Positions 26,451-35,879 are shown, numbered from the stretch's first letter. The stretch is DNA of 64,000 nucleotides from Nonomuraea sp. MG754425 (GCF_021699195.1 NZ_SSXE01000009.1:1-64000); one strand, 5' to 3'. Translations and numbers: made by a program. The notes: generated from the sequence alone by a model not told the origin.

Positions 26451-27839
26451 GTGGGCACCTGGCGGTCAAGGCTGCCCCCACGGTCGATCCGGGGGCGCCT
26501 TACGATGTTGAGCGTCGTCTGCACGCTGCTCATCCTGATCCCCGTGGGCCTGCTGATGAGCGCGATGATCTCGCGGACGGTCGCCGATGCCATGTGGAAC
26601 GGGACCGAGCAGCAGGCGATCCTGGTGGCGGCGAACGTCCGCAGCGGCACTCTGCACCACGTGATCATGCCTACGGTGCCGGGTGCGGAGCTGATCCAGG
26701 TCGTGGCGCCGGGCGGGCGAATTCTCGCTGCCTCCCCCGACGCCGGTGACCGGCAACCGATGGACAGGGTCTGGCCCGCGCCCGGCGACACGATTCAGGA
26801 TCTGCAGACATGCGCCAACCCCGCGCCGGGCTGCCTGCGCCTCAGCGCGCTCCGGGTGGATTCCGCAGCCGGATCCCCGGTGGTCTACGCTGCCGATCGC
26901 ACCACGGCCATGACATCCACCGTGTTGGACGACATCCTCGTGGCCGCACAGGCCGCCCTCCTCACCGCCGTCGTCGGCTGGATCACCTGGAACGTCACCG
27001 GGCGCATTCTGCGCCCCGTCGAGTCGATAACCTCACAGCTCGACACGATCACCTTCAACGACCTGAGCCGTCGCATCCCCGAACCGGCGGGACGCGACGA
27101 GATCGCCAGGCTGGTCCACGCGCTCAACCAGACCCTGATCCGGCTGGAACGGGCCACGCACCAGCAACGACGGTTCGTCACCGACGCCTCGCACGAACTA
27201 CGCACCCCGCTGGCCGGCCTGCGCGTCAAGCTGGAAGAGGCCCAGATGAACCCGCAGGACATCAACCACGACGACCTGCTCGGCCACACCCTCGGCGACG
27301 TCGACCGCCTCCAGGCCATCACCACCGACCTGCTCCTGCTCGCCGGGCTCGAATCCGGCTCGGCGACACATCGCGAGAGCGTGGACCTCACCGACCTCAT
27401 CCGTACCGAGCTGAACCGCCGGGCCGACCGCATCCCCGTCAAGGCTCGTCTGCAGGACGGTCTCACCGTGGACGGCACGCCGACCCAGCTCGTCCGGCTG
27501 CTGACCAATCTCCTGGACAACGCAGAACGCCACGCCCGTGACCGGGTCGAGGTAGAACTGCGCGGCGACGACGGCCAGGCTCTCCTGACCGTCCGCGACG
27601 ACGGCCCCGGAATCCCCGAAGCCGACCGCGAACGAATCTTCGAACGCTTCACCCGCCTGGACACCGCCCGCAGCCGCCACCAAGGCGGCACCGGCCTCGG
27701 CCTGGCGATCGCCAAGGACATCGCCCACGCCCACTCCGGAACCATCACCGTGCGAAACTCCGCGCACGGCGGCGCCCACTTCGACGTCCGGCTCCCCCTC
27801 TCCCCAAGGCCCGCAAACCACCCCACCTCCGGCACATGA
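26451..27839 (+). CDS. Orphan OmpR-type sensor histidine kinase
   Basis: The 462-residue product has two membrane segments (about residues 16-40 and 165-185) enclosing a ~120-residue extracytoplasmic sensor. It then has HAMP, HisKA with phospho-His in VTDASHELRTPLAG, and HATPase_c with LLDNAERHA, DDGPGIPEADRERIFERF and GGTGLGLAIAKD. Such kinases normally follow an OmpR-family response regulator gene, but an IS5 remnant occupies that position. The partner was probably lost, or the gene was moved here. The GTG at 26451 is used; the N-terminal RSIRGRLTML segment fits the usual beginning of the family. Confidence 0.88.
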   Translation: MGTWRSRLPPRSIRGRLTMLSVVCTLLILIPVGLLMSAMISRTVADAMWNGTEQQAILVAANVRSGTLHHVIMPTVPGAELIQVVAPGGRILAASPDAGDRQPMDRVWPAPGDTIQDLQTCANPAPGCLRLSALRVDSAAGSPVVYAADRTTAMTSTVLDDILVAAQAALLTAVVGWITWNVTGRILRPVESITSQLDTITFNDLSRRIPEPAGRDEIARLVHALNQTLIRLERATHQQRRFVTDASHELRTPLAGLRVKLEEAQMNPQDINHDDLLGHTLGDVDRLQAITTDLLLLAGLESGSATHRESVDLTDLIRTELNRRADRIPVKARLQDGLTVDGTPTQLVRLLTNLLDNAERHARDRVEVELRGDDGQALLTVRDDGPGIPEADRERIFERFTRLDTARSRHQGGTGLGLAIAKDIAHAHSGTITVRNSAHGGAHFDVRLPLSPRPANHPTSGT

Positions 27840-27931
27840 CGCCCCTCGGGTTCGGCCGGTCGGCGAGGTGCCGCTCGGTATGAGCCCGGCCAGGCGACCG
27901 GGCCCGTAAGCGGGCTGAGAGGCTGGCGGGC

Positions 27932-28822
27932 GTGACAGTTGATGCGGTCGAGGAGTTCGAGCGGCACCGCTCGAAGCTGTTCGGGTTGGCCTATCGGATG
28001 CTGGGTTCGGCAGAGGAGGCCGAGGACGTCGTCCAGGACGCCTTCCTGCGTTGGCATCAGGCGAGCGCTGTGGAGTCGCCGTGGGCGTGGCTGGCCAAGG
28101 TCGTCACCAACCTGTGTGTGAACCGGTTGACGTCCGCGCGTGCCCGCCGGGAGAGCTACGTCGGCTCCTGGCTGCCGGAGCCGGTGCTGACCGCGGGCGG
28201 CGCTCTGGGCCCGCTGGACAGCGCCGAGCAGCGGGAGTTCGTCTCGCTGGCCTTCCTGGTGCTGCTGGAAAGGCTCAATCCGGTGGAGCGCGCGGTGTTC
28301 GTCCTGCGCGAAGCCTTCGGCTACAGCCATCGGGAGGTGGCCGAGGTCATCAACTCCTCCGAGGCGAATTCCCGGCAGTTGTACACCCGGGCTCGCCGGC
28401 GCCTGGCCGAGGCGCGTGGTCGCTCCGATCGCCGATCGGACCAGAGCCACCGCCGCGACCTGGTGGAGAGCTTCCTGGCCGCCGCGAAGCAGGGGGACCT
28501 GCCGGGGTTGGAGAAGGTGCTGGCCGAGGACGTGACCGTGTGGGTGGACGGTGGCGGCAAGGTCGGCGCCGCCCGGCGGCCCGTCTCCGGCGTCTCCCAG
28601 GTGGCGCGCTACTTGGTGGGGTCGTTCAGCATCGCCGGTGACGGGGTGCGGCTGTCGGCCGCCGAGGTGAACGGCGCACTGGGGCTGCTGGCCCGGGCCG
28701 GCGAGGAGCTGGTCGGCGTGCTGGTGCCGGAGACGTCGGAGGGCCGGATCAGCGGGATTCGCATCATCGCCAACCCCGACAAGCTCCGGTTGTCACATTC
28801 CGGAGGTCTATCCGGTTCTTAA
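27932..28822 (+). CDS. ECF sigma factor, ECF41/SigJ type with SnoaL-like C-terminal domain
   Basis: The 296-residue product has sigma region 2 (LFGLAYRMLGSAEEAEDVVQDAFLRW, motif GSAEEAEDVVQD) and region 4 (RAVFVLREAFGYSHREVAEV). A ~100-residue SnoaL-like C-terminal domain carries DGGGK and ends in NPDKLRL. DGGGK and NPDKL are hallmarks of the ECF41 group, in which the C-terminal domain controls activity in place of an anti-sigma factor. ECF41 genes usually neighbour an oxidoreductase or carboxymuconolactone decarboxylase gene, and here an NAD(P)-binding protein follows at 28922. The start is GTG 27932. Confidence 0.9.
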   Translation: MTVDAVEEFERHRSKLFGLAYRMLGSAEEAEDVVQDAFLRWHQASAVESPWAWLAKVVTNLCVNRLTSARARRESYVGSWLPEPVLTAGGALGPLDSAEQREFVSLAFLVLLERLNPVERAVFVLREAFGYSHREVAEVINSSEANSRQLYTRARRRLAEARGRSDRRSDQSHRRDLVESFLAAAKQGDLPGLEKVLAEDVTVWVDGGGKVGAARRPVSGVSQVARYLVGSFSIAGDGVRLSAAEVNGALGLLARAGEELVGVLVPETSEGRISGIRIIANPDKLRLSHSGGLSGS

Positions 28823-28921
28823 CGGGTGACCGTCTCCCGCCGGACCCGGCGTGAGGCGGTGACCTGACAGCCGCGCGAGGCCGGAAGACCGGCATCGCGC
28901 TCTCCGCGGAGGATTCCACCC

Positions 28922-29665
28922 GTGACGAACCTGATCCTGGTGACGGGCGGCACCGGCCGGCTCGGCCGCACGCTCGTGCCACAGCTTCTGTCGGACGGTC
29001 ATGCCGTCCGCGTGCTGAGCCGCAGGCCGCCGTCGGATGAGCAGACGTGGCACGGTGACCTGCTCACCGGTGAGGGCCTGGAGGAGGCGGTCGACGGCGT
29101 CGGGGTGATCGTCCACTGCGCGACCGGTAACGGCCGTGCGGACATCGCCGGCACGCGCAACCTCATCCAGACGGCGGTGCGAGCCGGGCGTCCGCATCTG
29201 ATGTACGTGTCCATCGTCGGCGTCGGCCGGGTGGACATGGCCTACTACCGGGCGAAGCTGGCCTGCGAGCAGCTCGTGGCACGCTCCGCCCTGCCATGGA
29301 CGATCCAGCGGACGACCCAGTTCCACGAGCTCATCGTCTGGATGTGCACGATCCAGCGCCGGCTGCCGGTGATCGTGATGCCCAGCGGGGTCAGCTTCCA
29401 GCCCGTCGACGCCGGCGAGGTGGCCGCCCGGCTGGTGAGGCTGGCCGGCGCGCGACCGGCCGGGCGGGTGCCGGACATGGGCGGGCCCGAGGTGCGCCCC
29501 GCCGCCGACCTGGCCCGCGCCTACGCCCGCTCGCGCTCCAGCCGCCGGCCGGTGCTGTCGGTGCCGATGCCGGGGGCCGGCATCCGCGGCTACCGCGACG
29601 GGGGACATCTGACCCCTGAGCACGCCGACGGACGCATCACCTTCGAGCAGTTCCTCGCCGCATGA
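28922..29665 (+). CDS. NAD(P)H-binding atypical short-chain oxidoreductase
   Basis: The 247-residue product begins with a Rossmann motif, LVTGGTGRLGRTLVPQLL, and has the NmrA/NAD-epimerase-like layout. SIVGVGRVDMAYYRAKLACEQ carries a YxxxK-like pair (YYRAK), followed by LPWTIQRTTQFHELI. Such proteins act as reductases or sensors of the nucleotide pool. It is the expected oxidoreductase partner of the ECF41 sigma factor. GTG 28922 is preceded by GGAGG. The stop overlaps the next start by 4 bp (ATGA). Confidence 0.88.
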   Translation: MTNLILVTGGTGRLGRTLVPQLLSDGHAVRVLSRRPPSDEQTWHGDLLTGEGLEEAVDGVGVIVHCATGNGRADIAGTRNLIQTAVRAGRPHLMYVSIVGVGRVDMAYYRAKLACEQLVARSALPWTIQRTTQFHELIVWMCTIQRRLPVIVMPSGVSFQPVDAGEVAARLVRLAGARPAGRVPDMGGPEVRPAADLARAYARSRSSRRPVLSVPMPGAGIRGYRDGGHLTPEHADGRITFEQFLAA

Positions 29666-30060
29666 GCGCCCGCACCTGGCTGCGCGCGGGCCTGGCCTTC
29701 CTCGCCGTCACGCAGTTCGCCGTGGGAGGTTGGGCGCTGTTGTTCCCGCGCTCGTTCTTCGACATCCCCTGGGTGGGCATGCGCATGCCGTACAACGCGC
29801 ATCTGATGATGGACTACGGCGCGATGAGCCTGGCCACGTCGGTGGTGCTGGGCGTGGCCGTTCTCGTCGTACGGCGGAGCATGGCCCGTACGGCGCTCGC
29901 CATGTACCTGGTGTTCGCCGCGCCGCACCTGGTGATCCACATCCAGATGCTGCACCATCTCACGCCCGCTGAACGCGTGCCGTTGCTGGCCGCACTCACC
30001 GTGGCCGTCGTGATCCCGCTGGCACTGCTTCCGCTCACCAGCCGGCTGGAAAAGGCGTAA
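29662..30060 (+). CDS. Small integral membrane protein
   Basis: The 132-residue product has four hydrophobic segments (about residues 8-28, 50-72, 76-95 and 105-122). Between the first two is a conserved-looking loop, PRSFFDIPWVGMRMPYNAHLMMD. The loop and the HLVIHIQMLHH segment, rich in His and Met, recall uncharacterised DoxX-like or quinone-linked membrane proteins, but no family is assigned firmly. It is translationally coupled to the oxidoreductase (ATGA overlap) and lies 33 bp before the P450 gene. Confidence 0.75.
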   Translation: MSARTWLRAGLAFLAVTQFAVGGWALLFPRSFFDIPWVGMRMPYNAHLMMDYGAMSLATSVVLGVAVLVVRRSMARTALAMYLVFAAPHLVIHIQMLHHLTPAERVPLLAALTVAVVIPLALLPLTSRLEKA

Positions 30061-30093
30061 TTCCTCCACCTGCCAGAGAAAGGCGTCTTCGTC

Positions 30094-31278
30094 ATGCCGG
30101 AGAACGTGCCGTTGCCGATCCGCAGGGACGCGGCCTGCCCCTTCAGCCCCGACCCGGAGACGGCCCGGCGGCGTGCAACCGATCCCGTCTCGACCTCCCA
30201 GTCGCTCCTGCCGACCGGCGACCTCATCGACGTCCGGCTGGTCACCGGGTACAGCGCCGCCCGCGAAGCGCTCGCCTGCCCGCACCTGAGCAGCCGCCCG
30301 GACGCCAAGCTGAGAAAGTTGATCGGCGAGCAGGCCGGCTTCCTGGTGGCCATGGACCCGCCCGGCCACACCCGCGTCAGACGGCTGTTGACCGGCGAGT
30401 TCACCGTCCGGCGGATCAACGCCTTCCGCCCCCGCTTCGTCGAGCTCGTCGACGAAGCTCTGGACCGGATGGAACAGGCCAGGGGGCCGGTGGACCTGAT
30501 GACCGCCTTCGCGTTGCCGCTGCCGTCACTGGTGATCTGCGAGCTGCTCGGCGTCCCGTATGAGGACCGCGCGGACTTCCAACGGCACAGCAACACCATG
30601 CTCGACCTCAGCCTCACCATGGAGGAGCAGTTCGCCAACGCCATGGAGATGTACACCTACATGGGCGATCTGGTGGCCGCCCAGCGCGAGAATCCCGGCG
30701 CGGACATCCTCGGCATGCTGGTCCGGGAGCACGGCGACGAACTCGGCGATGACGACCTGATCGGCATCGGCAATCTCCTGCTGATCGCCGGGCACGAGAC
30801 CACAGCCAACATGCTCGGCCTCGGCACCCTGCTCCTGCTGCGTCACCCCGACCAGCTTGCGCTGGTGCGGGACGAGCCCGAGGTGGTCAACGGCGCGATC
30901 GAGGAGATGCTGCGCTACCTGTCGATCGTCAACAACGGCGCCATCCGCACCGCGACCGAGGAGTTCACCCTCGCCGGCCAGGTGATCCACGAGGGCGAAC
31001 GGGTGGCGGTCTCCCTGCCCTCGGCCAACCGTGACCCGGCGCTGATGGCCGCGCCCGACACCTTCGACGTCACCCGCCGCCCCAGCGCTCACGTCGCCTT
31101 CGGGCACGGCATCCACCAATGCCTCGGCCAGCAACTGGCCCGCATGGAGCTCCGTCTCGCCCTGCCCGCCCTCCTGCGCCGATTTCCCACGCTACGGCTC
31201 GCCGTGCCACATGAGGAGCTGCGCTACCGCGAGCCGGCACCCGTCAACGGCGTGCTCTCCCTCCCGGTGACCTGGTGA
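30094..31278 (+). CDS. Cytochrome P450 monooxygenase
   Basis: The 394-residue product is a typical soluble actinobacterial P450. It has the I-helix oxygen-binding motif AGHETT (232-237), ExxR in EMLR (271-274), and the heme loop FGHGIHQCLGQ with axial Cys343. GHTRVRRLL near residue 92 is also characteristic. No membrane anchor is seen. It is the last gene of the ECF41 cluster, so its expression may depend on that sigma factor. The substrate is unknown. No ferredoxin or reductase gene is adjacent, so electrons must come from elsewhere. Confidence 0.93.
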   Translation: MPENVPLPIRRDAACPFSPDPETARRRATDPVSTSQSLLPTGDLIDVRLVTGYSAAREALACPHLSSRPDAKLRKLIGEQAGFLVAMDPPGHTRVRRLLTGEFTVRRINAFRPRFVELVDEALDRMEQARGPVDLMTAFALPLPSLVICELLGVPYEDRADFQRHSNTMLDLSLTMEEQFANAMEMYTYMGDLVAAQRENPGADILGMLVREHGDELGDDDLIGIGNLLLIAGHETTANMLGLGTLLLLRHPDQLALVRDEPEVVNGAIEEMLRYLSIVNNGAIRTATEEFTLAGQVIHEGERVAVSLPSANRDPALMAAPDTFDVTRRPSAHVAFGHGIHQCLGQQLARMELRLALPALLRRFPTLRLAVPHEELRYREPAPVNGVLSLPVTW

Positions 31279-31444
31279 TCACCATGGACAGCAGCATCGA
31301 CGGAGCAGCATCCCCGAACGAGCGCCCCTCCGGAGCCGCGGCCGCTTTGGAAGGTGCCGAGTCCGGTAGGGCCGGGCCGCGGCGAAGGCGGTGCAGGCGC
31401 CGGCCGCACCAGCCGCCGTCTGCGCCGTGGCGGGGGTTGGTCGG

Positions 31445-32065
31445 TTAGCTGAGCAAGCCGCGTCGGTACCCCTCGCCGACGGCGGCGGCGCGGTCGCGGA
31501 CGCCGAGTTTGTCGTAGATGTGCAGCAGGTGGGTCTTGATGCTGGCCTCGCTGATGAAGAGTTTGGCGGCCGCCTGGCGATTGGAGGCGCCGTCGGCGAC
31601 GAGGGCGAGGACCTGCAGTTCGCGGTCGGTGAGGGCGGCCTTGACCGGTCGGCGTACCTGGCCCATCAGGCGGCCGGCGACCGAGGGGGACAGGACCGGC
31701 TCGCCCGCGGCGGCGGCGCGGACGGCGCGCAGGAGTTCCTCGGTGGGGGCGTCTTTGAGGAGGTAGCCGGTGGCGCCGGCTTCGATGGCGGGCAGGACGT
31801 CGGAGTCGCCGTCGAAGGTGGTCAGGACGAGGACCTTGATGTGCGGGTGGGACCGGCGCAGGGCGGTGATGGCGGTGACGCCGTCCATCTCGGGCATGCG
31901 CAGGTCCATGAGGACGATGTCGACGTCGAGGGCGGCGGCGCGGTCGATGCCTTCGCGGCCGTTGGCGGCTTCTCCGGCGACGTCGATGTCGGGTTCGGTC
32001 TCGAAGGCGGCGCGCAGGCCGTCACGGACGATGGGGTGGTCGTCGACGAGGAGGAGGCGGATCAC
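31445..32065 (-). CDS. NarL/FixJ-type response regulator
   Basis: The GTG at 32065 is chosen because it overlaps the kinase stop by 4 bp (GTGA) and begins exactly at the receiver domain (MIRLLLVDDHPIVRDG). The 206-residue product has phosphoacceptor Asp in IVLMDLRMPEMDG, Lys in YLLKDAPT, and a LuxR helix-turn-helix (LTDRELQVLALVADGASNRQA with SIKTHLLHIYDKLG). It pairs with the kinase at 32062-33270. The next genes upstream are an ABC exporter on the same strand, which it may control. Confidence 0.92.
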   Translation of the reverse strand: MIRLLLVDDHPIVRDGLRAAFETEPDIDVAGEAANGREGIDRAAALDVDIVLMDLRMPEMDGVTAITALRRSHPHIKVLVLTTFDGDSDVLPAIEAGATGYLLKDAPTEELLRAVRAAAAGEPVLSPSVAGRLMGQVRRPVKAALTDRELQVLALVADGASNRQAAAKLFISEASIKTHLLHIYDKLGVRDRAAAVGEGYRRGLLS

Positions 32066-33270
32066 CGGGGGTTTCCTTGGAGCGCGGGGACGGTGGCGCT
32101 GACGGCGGTGCCCTCGCCGGGCGTGCTCTCGATCTCGAGGGAGCCGCCGACGCCGCGTAGGCGTTGTCTCATGCTGCTGAGGCCGAATCCTTTGCTGTCG
32201 GGGTTGTGGATGCCGGTGCCGTTGTCGCGGATGTCGAGCAGGACGACGGTGCCGGTGTAGGAGAGGGTGAGGCCGGCGCGGGTGGCGTGGGCGTGTTTGG
32301 CGACGTTGTTGAGGGCTTCCTGGGCGACGCGGAAGAGGGTGACGTCGATGACGGGGCTGAGGGGGACGCGGTCGCCGGTCACTTCGACGTGGAGGTCGAC
32401 GCCGGTGCTCTGGCTCCAGTTGCGGGCCAGGGTGGTCATGGCTTCGGGGAGGTGAGCGTCTTCGAGCTGGTGGGGCTGGAGAGCGGAGACGGAGCGGCGG
32501 GCTTCGGTGAGGCTGTCCTGGGCGAGGTTGAGCGCGAGTGTGACGTGGGTGCCGGAGTCCTCGACGCGTTGGGCGGCGCGGAGCTGGGTGATGATGCCGG
32601 TGAGACCTTGGGCGAGGGTGTCGTGGATCTCGCGGGCCATGCGCTGGCGTTCGTCGAGGATGCCGGCCTGGTGGGCTTGGGTGAGGAGCTGGGCGTGGAG
32701 GTCGGCGTTCTCCGCCATGGCGGTCTGGAGGTCGTTGACTGCTTTGCGGTATTTGCGCTGCCGGTCCTCGATCTTGATGCCGGCGATGGAGCCGCCGCCG
32801 ATGGCAACGGTCTGCACGGCGATGATCGCCAGGTAGAAGACGATGAGCTGGGCGGTGGCCTGGGCCCAGTCGAGCGTCGAGCCGTACAGGACGAAGGAGG
32901 TGGCGGCGACGGCGGCGAAGGTCCACTTGGAGGGAGCGAAGTTGGCGGCGAGGAAGTAGCCGGAGATGCAGTAGATGAGATAGATGGGGTCGTGGAAGGA
33001 GAGCAGCGCGGCGCTGGCCAGGACGCCGGCGAAGTGAACGGTGACGACGACCCGGCGTCCGCGCAGGGCCTTGGGCAGGAGGGTGTGGGCGCCGAGATTC
33101 CAGGTGAGGGCCAGGGCGGTGAGCGCGAGAGTACGGAGGATCCCGCCTTCGGGCTGGTTGGGTGAGGCCAGGCTGATGACCAGGGAAGCGGCGAGGGTGA
33201 TGTAGGGGATGATCTCGACGACGCGGTCGAAGCGCTGCTCCCAGGCCGAAGGCGGGAAGGGGTCGTTCAT
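32062..33270 (-). CDS. NarL/LiaS-type sensor histidine kinase
   Basis: The 402-residue product has about five membrane segments in residues 20-165, a coiled-coil linker, HisKA_3 with phospho-His in MAREIHDTLAQGLTG, and HATPase_c with VAQEALNNVAKHAHA and GFGLSSMRQRLRG. The HDTLAQGL form of the H-box is typical of LiaS/DegS-like kinases that respond to envelope stress. It sits 36 bp downstream of the large permease gene, so the transporter and the two-component system are probably one minus-strand operon. Confidence 0.92.
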   Translation of the reverse strand: MNDPFPPSAWEQRFDRVVEIIPYITLAASLVISLASPNQPEGGILRTLALTALALTWNLGAHTLLPKALRGRRVVVTVHFAGVLASAALLSFHDPIYLIYCISGYFLAANFAPSKWTFAAVAATSFVLYGSTLDWAQATAQLIVFYLAIIAVQTVAIGGGSIAGIKIEDRQRKYRKAVNDLQTAMAENADLHAQLLTQAHQAGILDERQRMAREIHDTLAQGLTGIITQLRAAQRVEDSGTHVTLALNLAQDSLTEARRSVSALQPHQLEDAHLPEAMTTLARNWSQSTGVDLHVEVTGDRVPLSPVIDVTLFRVAQEALNNVAKHAHATRAGLTLSYTGTVVLLDIRDNGTGIHNPDSKGFGLSSMRQRLRGVGGSLEIESTPGEGTAVSATVPALQGNPR

Positions 33271-33306
33271 CCGGAGCGTGCTCCTCTCCGCGGCTATGGA
33301 TGGCTT

Positions 33307-35127
33307 TCACCTGGTTTCGGCAGATGAGGGCGAGTTTAGGCGCATGGGGAGCAGGATGGCGTAGCCGTACATGAGCAACCCCAGGGCGATCATGAAGATG
33401 ACGGTGGGCCATTGCCAGACCGGCGGGAGATGAAGGGCGAGGAACCAGCCGCGGTCATCGATGCCGATGATCTTCATGACCATGGGCACGACTCCCTGGG
33501 GGAACAGCGGAAGCCAGGCGATGAGGTAGCTGATCGTGACGCCGATGCGGTGCGGGATGGGCAGGTCCGCGGTGGTGGGTTTGTCGGGTTGGGGCGCCGG
33601 GCCGTGCTTCATGAGGTTGAGCAGATCGATCCCGTGGTTCTCGAGTCTGCGGTAGGCGATCCTGCCGAATCCCCAGGCGCACAGGGCGCCGGTCAGCACA
33701 CCGGTGGCGATGCCGGCCCAGGGGTGGAGGAGGATGGCGCCGGCCGCGGGCAGGGCGGTGGCGGGGACCGCGAGGAGCACGAGCCAGGCGAGGCTGGTTT
33801 CGGCGCTTTCGTCGGCCCCGGTGCTGAGCGGGTTGCCGCCGCGCTTGTGCGGGTCGGTGCCGGGGACGAGCGAGGTGACGGCGAGCAGGACGATGATCCC
33901 GGCGCCGCCGCCGAGGAGGGCGGGGAGCAGGCCGAGCACCCACGGCCAGGCCCACGTCTGGCCGCTGACGAGGGTGCCGATCAGGGAGAGGATGACGGCG
34001 GCCGGGCCGACGACGAGGAGCCAGGCCCGCTGGCGGCCACGTACGTCGGCGCGCTCCGCGCCGGGGATCATGAGGGTGAGCCAGAGGGCGGTCCCGTCGG
34101 CGCCGTAGAGGTTGGCCGAGGACGCGGCGGCCATCACGATCGCGATGAGTCCCGTGAAGGGGACCATGACCCAGATGTCGAGGGCGAGGAGCAGGAGGGG
34201 GGTGACGATGGCGTAGGAGAAGGCGGTGGCGAGGAGCTGGATGCGGACGAGGTCACGCCACCAGGCGCGCAGTTCCCTGGCGGCGGCGATGCGGGCGCCG
34301 CCGGCGCCGGGGAAGGGACGGGGCGTGCCCCGGCGGGGTGGCACACCCCCGCGCGCGGCCGAGACGACGCGCCGCGCCAGCAGGCCGGCCCAGGCGGCCA
34401 GGAGGAGGACGATCACGCCGGCGTTGGCGGCGAGGATGGCCAGGGCGAGAGGCCAGGAGGCTTCGATGGCGGCCACGCCCCATCCGGAGGGCAGGACGCG
34501 GACGAGGATCTCGGACCAGGCGGCGGTGTCGGTGGCGCCCATCGCTGCGACGGGTGCCCAGCCGTTGCTGCACAGGGCGATGGCGGTGCCGGTCACGATG
34601 CCGACGGCGGCTGCGGTGGCGCGCGATCTGACGAACAGCCCGATGAGCGCCACGATGACGCGGGAGATCATCACCATGGTGACGAGCGTGGTGAGGGCTG
34701 CTGCCAGGCCGATGAGCACGCCGGCCGGGCCGAAGCGCCAGCCGTACACGGGCAGGGACAGCAGGGCGAGGAGATTGACCGCGGGTGCGGGGCCCGCGAA
34801 AGCTCCGGCGAGCAGTGCCGGCGCGATCCGGCCTGGCCTGGCCGGGAGCATGGAGAAGTACTCGGGGCGCAGGGCCTCGTTGCCGCCCCCGATGAAGATG
34901 GGGCCGAAGATCCAGCCGGACAGCCACACGGCCAGGGTGATCGGCAGGTAGGCGGGCCACAGGACGGCGACGGCGATCGTGCCGAAGGCCAGGATCAGCC
35001 CGAGCGAGACACCGGTGTAGAGGTTGGTGGCCTGGTCGCCGCGCAGGGAGTTGCGCATGACGGCCAGCCGCATGCGGATCATGTGCTGTGCCAGGGCGGT
35101 CGGGCCGGGAGTCAGGAGGTGAGCCAT
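33307..35127 (-). CDS. Large multi-spanning ABC transporter permease
   Basis: The 606-residue product has about twelve hydrophobic segments, grouped in two halves around a hydrophilic middle (~residues 255-295). No ABC or enzymatic motif is visible. Its start overlaps the end of the ATPase gene by 16 bp, so it is the membrane partner of that ATPase. The size suggests both membrane halves are fused in one chain, as in some actinobacterial ABC-2-like exporters. The substrate is unknown. Confidence 0.8.
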   Translation of the reverse strand: MAHLLTPGPTALAQHMIRMRLAVMRNSLRGDQATNLYTGVSLGLILAFGTIAVAVLWPAYLPITLAVWLSGWIFGPIFIGGGNEALRPEYFSMLPARPGRIAPALLAGAFAGPAPAVNLLALLSLPVYGWRFGPAGVLIGLAAALTTLVTMVMISRVIVALIGLFVRSRATAAAVGIVTGTAIALCSNGWAPVAAMGATDTAAWSEILVRVLPSGWGVAAIEASWPLALAILAANAGVIVLLLAAWAGLLARRVVSAARGGVPPRRGTPRPFPGAGGARIAAARELRAWWRDLVRIQLLATAFSYAIVTPLLLLALDIWVMVPFTGLIAIVMAAASSANLYGADGTALWLTLMIPGAERADVRGRQRAWLLVVGPAAVILSLIGTLVSGQTWAWPWVLGLLPALLGGGAGIIVLLAVTSLVPGTDPHKRGGNPLSTGADESAETSLAWLVLLAVPATALPAAGAILLHPWAGIATGVLTGALCAWGFGRIAYRRLENHGIDLLNLMKHGPAPQPDKPTTADLPIPHRIGVTISYLIAWLPLFPQGVVPMVMKIIGIDDRGWFLALHLPPVWQWPTVIFMIALGLLMYGYAILLPMRLNSPSSAETR

Positions 35128-35879
35128 GCCAGCCCCTCCGTTCCGCCGGTGCGGGCGCCGACGAGGCCGACGAAGGCGTCCTCCAGCGTTCCGGCGCCGC
35201 GTACGTCGGCCAGCGGCCCGGCGGCTACCACGCGGCCGTCCGAGATGACGCCCACGTGGTCGCAGAGCTGCTCGACGAGGGCCATGACGTGACTGGAGAT
35301 GATCACGGAGCCGCCGTTGGCCGCGAACCTGCGCAGGATGGTCTTGATCGTGGCCGCGGAGACGGGGTCGACGGCCTCGAAGGGCTCGTCCAGGACGAGC
35401 AGGCGGGGCGCGTGCAGGAGGGCGACGGCCAGGCCGATCTTCTTGCGCATGCCGGTGGAGTACTCGATGACCAGGGTCCGTTCCGCGGAGTCGAGTTCGA
35501 GGACCTGGAGGAGTTCGTCGGTGCGCTCGGCGACGACGGCGGGCGGCATGCCGCGCAGCAGGCCGAGGTAGGTGAGGACCTCGCGGCCGGTGAGCCGTTC
35601 CGGCATGGCGTTGCCGTCGGGCAGCACGCCGATCAGTCCTTTGGCCCGGACGGTGTCACGCCAGACGTCGACGCCGAAGATCTCGGCGCTGCCGGCGTCG
35701 GGGCGGAGCAGGCCGACGGCCATGGCCAGGGTGGTGGTCTTGCCTGCGCCGTTGGGGCCGACCAGGCCGTAGAAGGATCCGGCGGGGACGGTGAGGTGGA
35801 TGTCGTCGACGGCCTTGTGGTCGCCGAAGGCTTTGCGGAGTCCGATGGTGCGCAGGGCGGGCTCCCGGTGTGTTGGCAT
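35112..35879 (-). CDS. ABC transporter ATP-binding protein
   Basis: The ATG at 35879 (MPTHREPALRTIGLRKAFGDHK) is preferred to the longer frame from 35954, whose added part is non-conserved. The 255-residue product has Walker A GPNGAGKTT, a signature-like YSTGMRKKIGLAVALL in place of LSGGQ, Walker B LLVLDEPFEAVD and switch His in ISSHVMAL. The STGM form is common in ABC-2 exporters. It heads the operon that runs into the permease and then the two-component system. A 22-bp palindrome lies 70 bp upstream of the start. Confidence 0.92.
   Translation of the reverse strand: MPTHREPALRTIGLRKAFGDHKAVDDIHLTVPAGSFYGLVGPNGAGKTTTLAMAVGLLRPDAGSAEIFGVDVWRDTVRAKGLIGVLPDGNAMPERLTGREVLTYLGLLRGMPPAVVAERTDELLQVLELDSAERTLVIEYSTGMRKKIGLAVALLHAPRLLVLDEPFEAVDPVSAATIKTILRRFAANGGSVIISSHVMALVEQLCDHVGVISDGRVVAAGPLADVRGAGTLEDAFVGLVGARTGGTEGLAWLTS

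Noticed and set aside
28791-28834. ECF41 promoter (TGTCACA plus CGTC) before the oxidoreductase gene
   Set aside because: TGTCACA is present, but the nearest CGTC is 33 bp downstream instead of about 16, so the promoter cannot be called.
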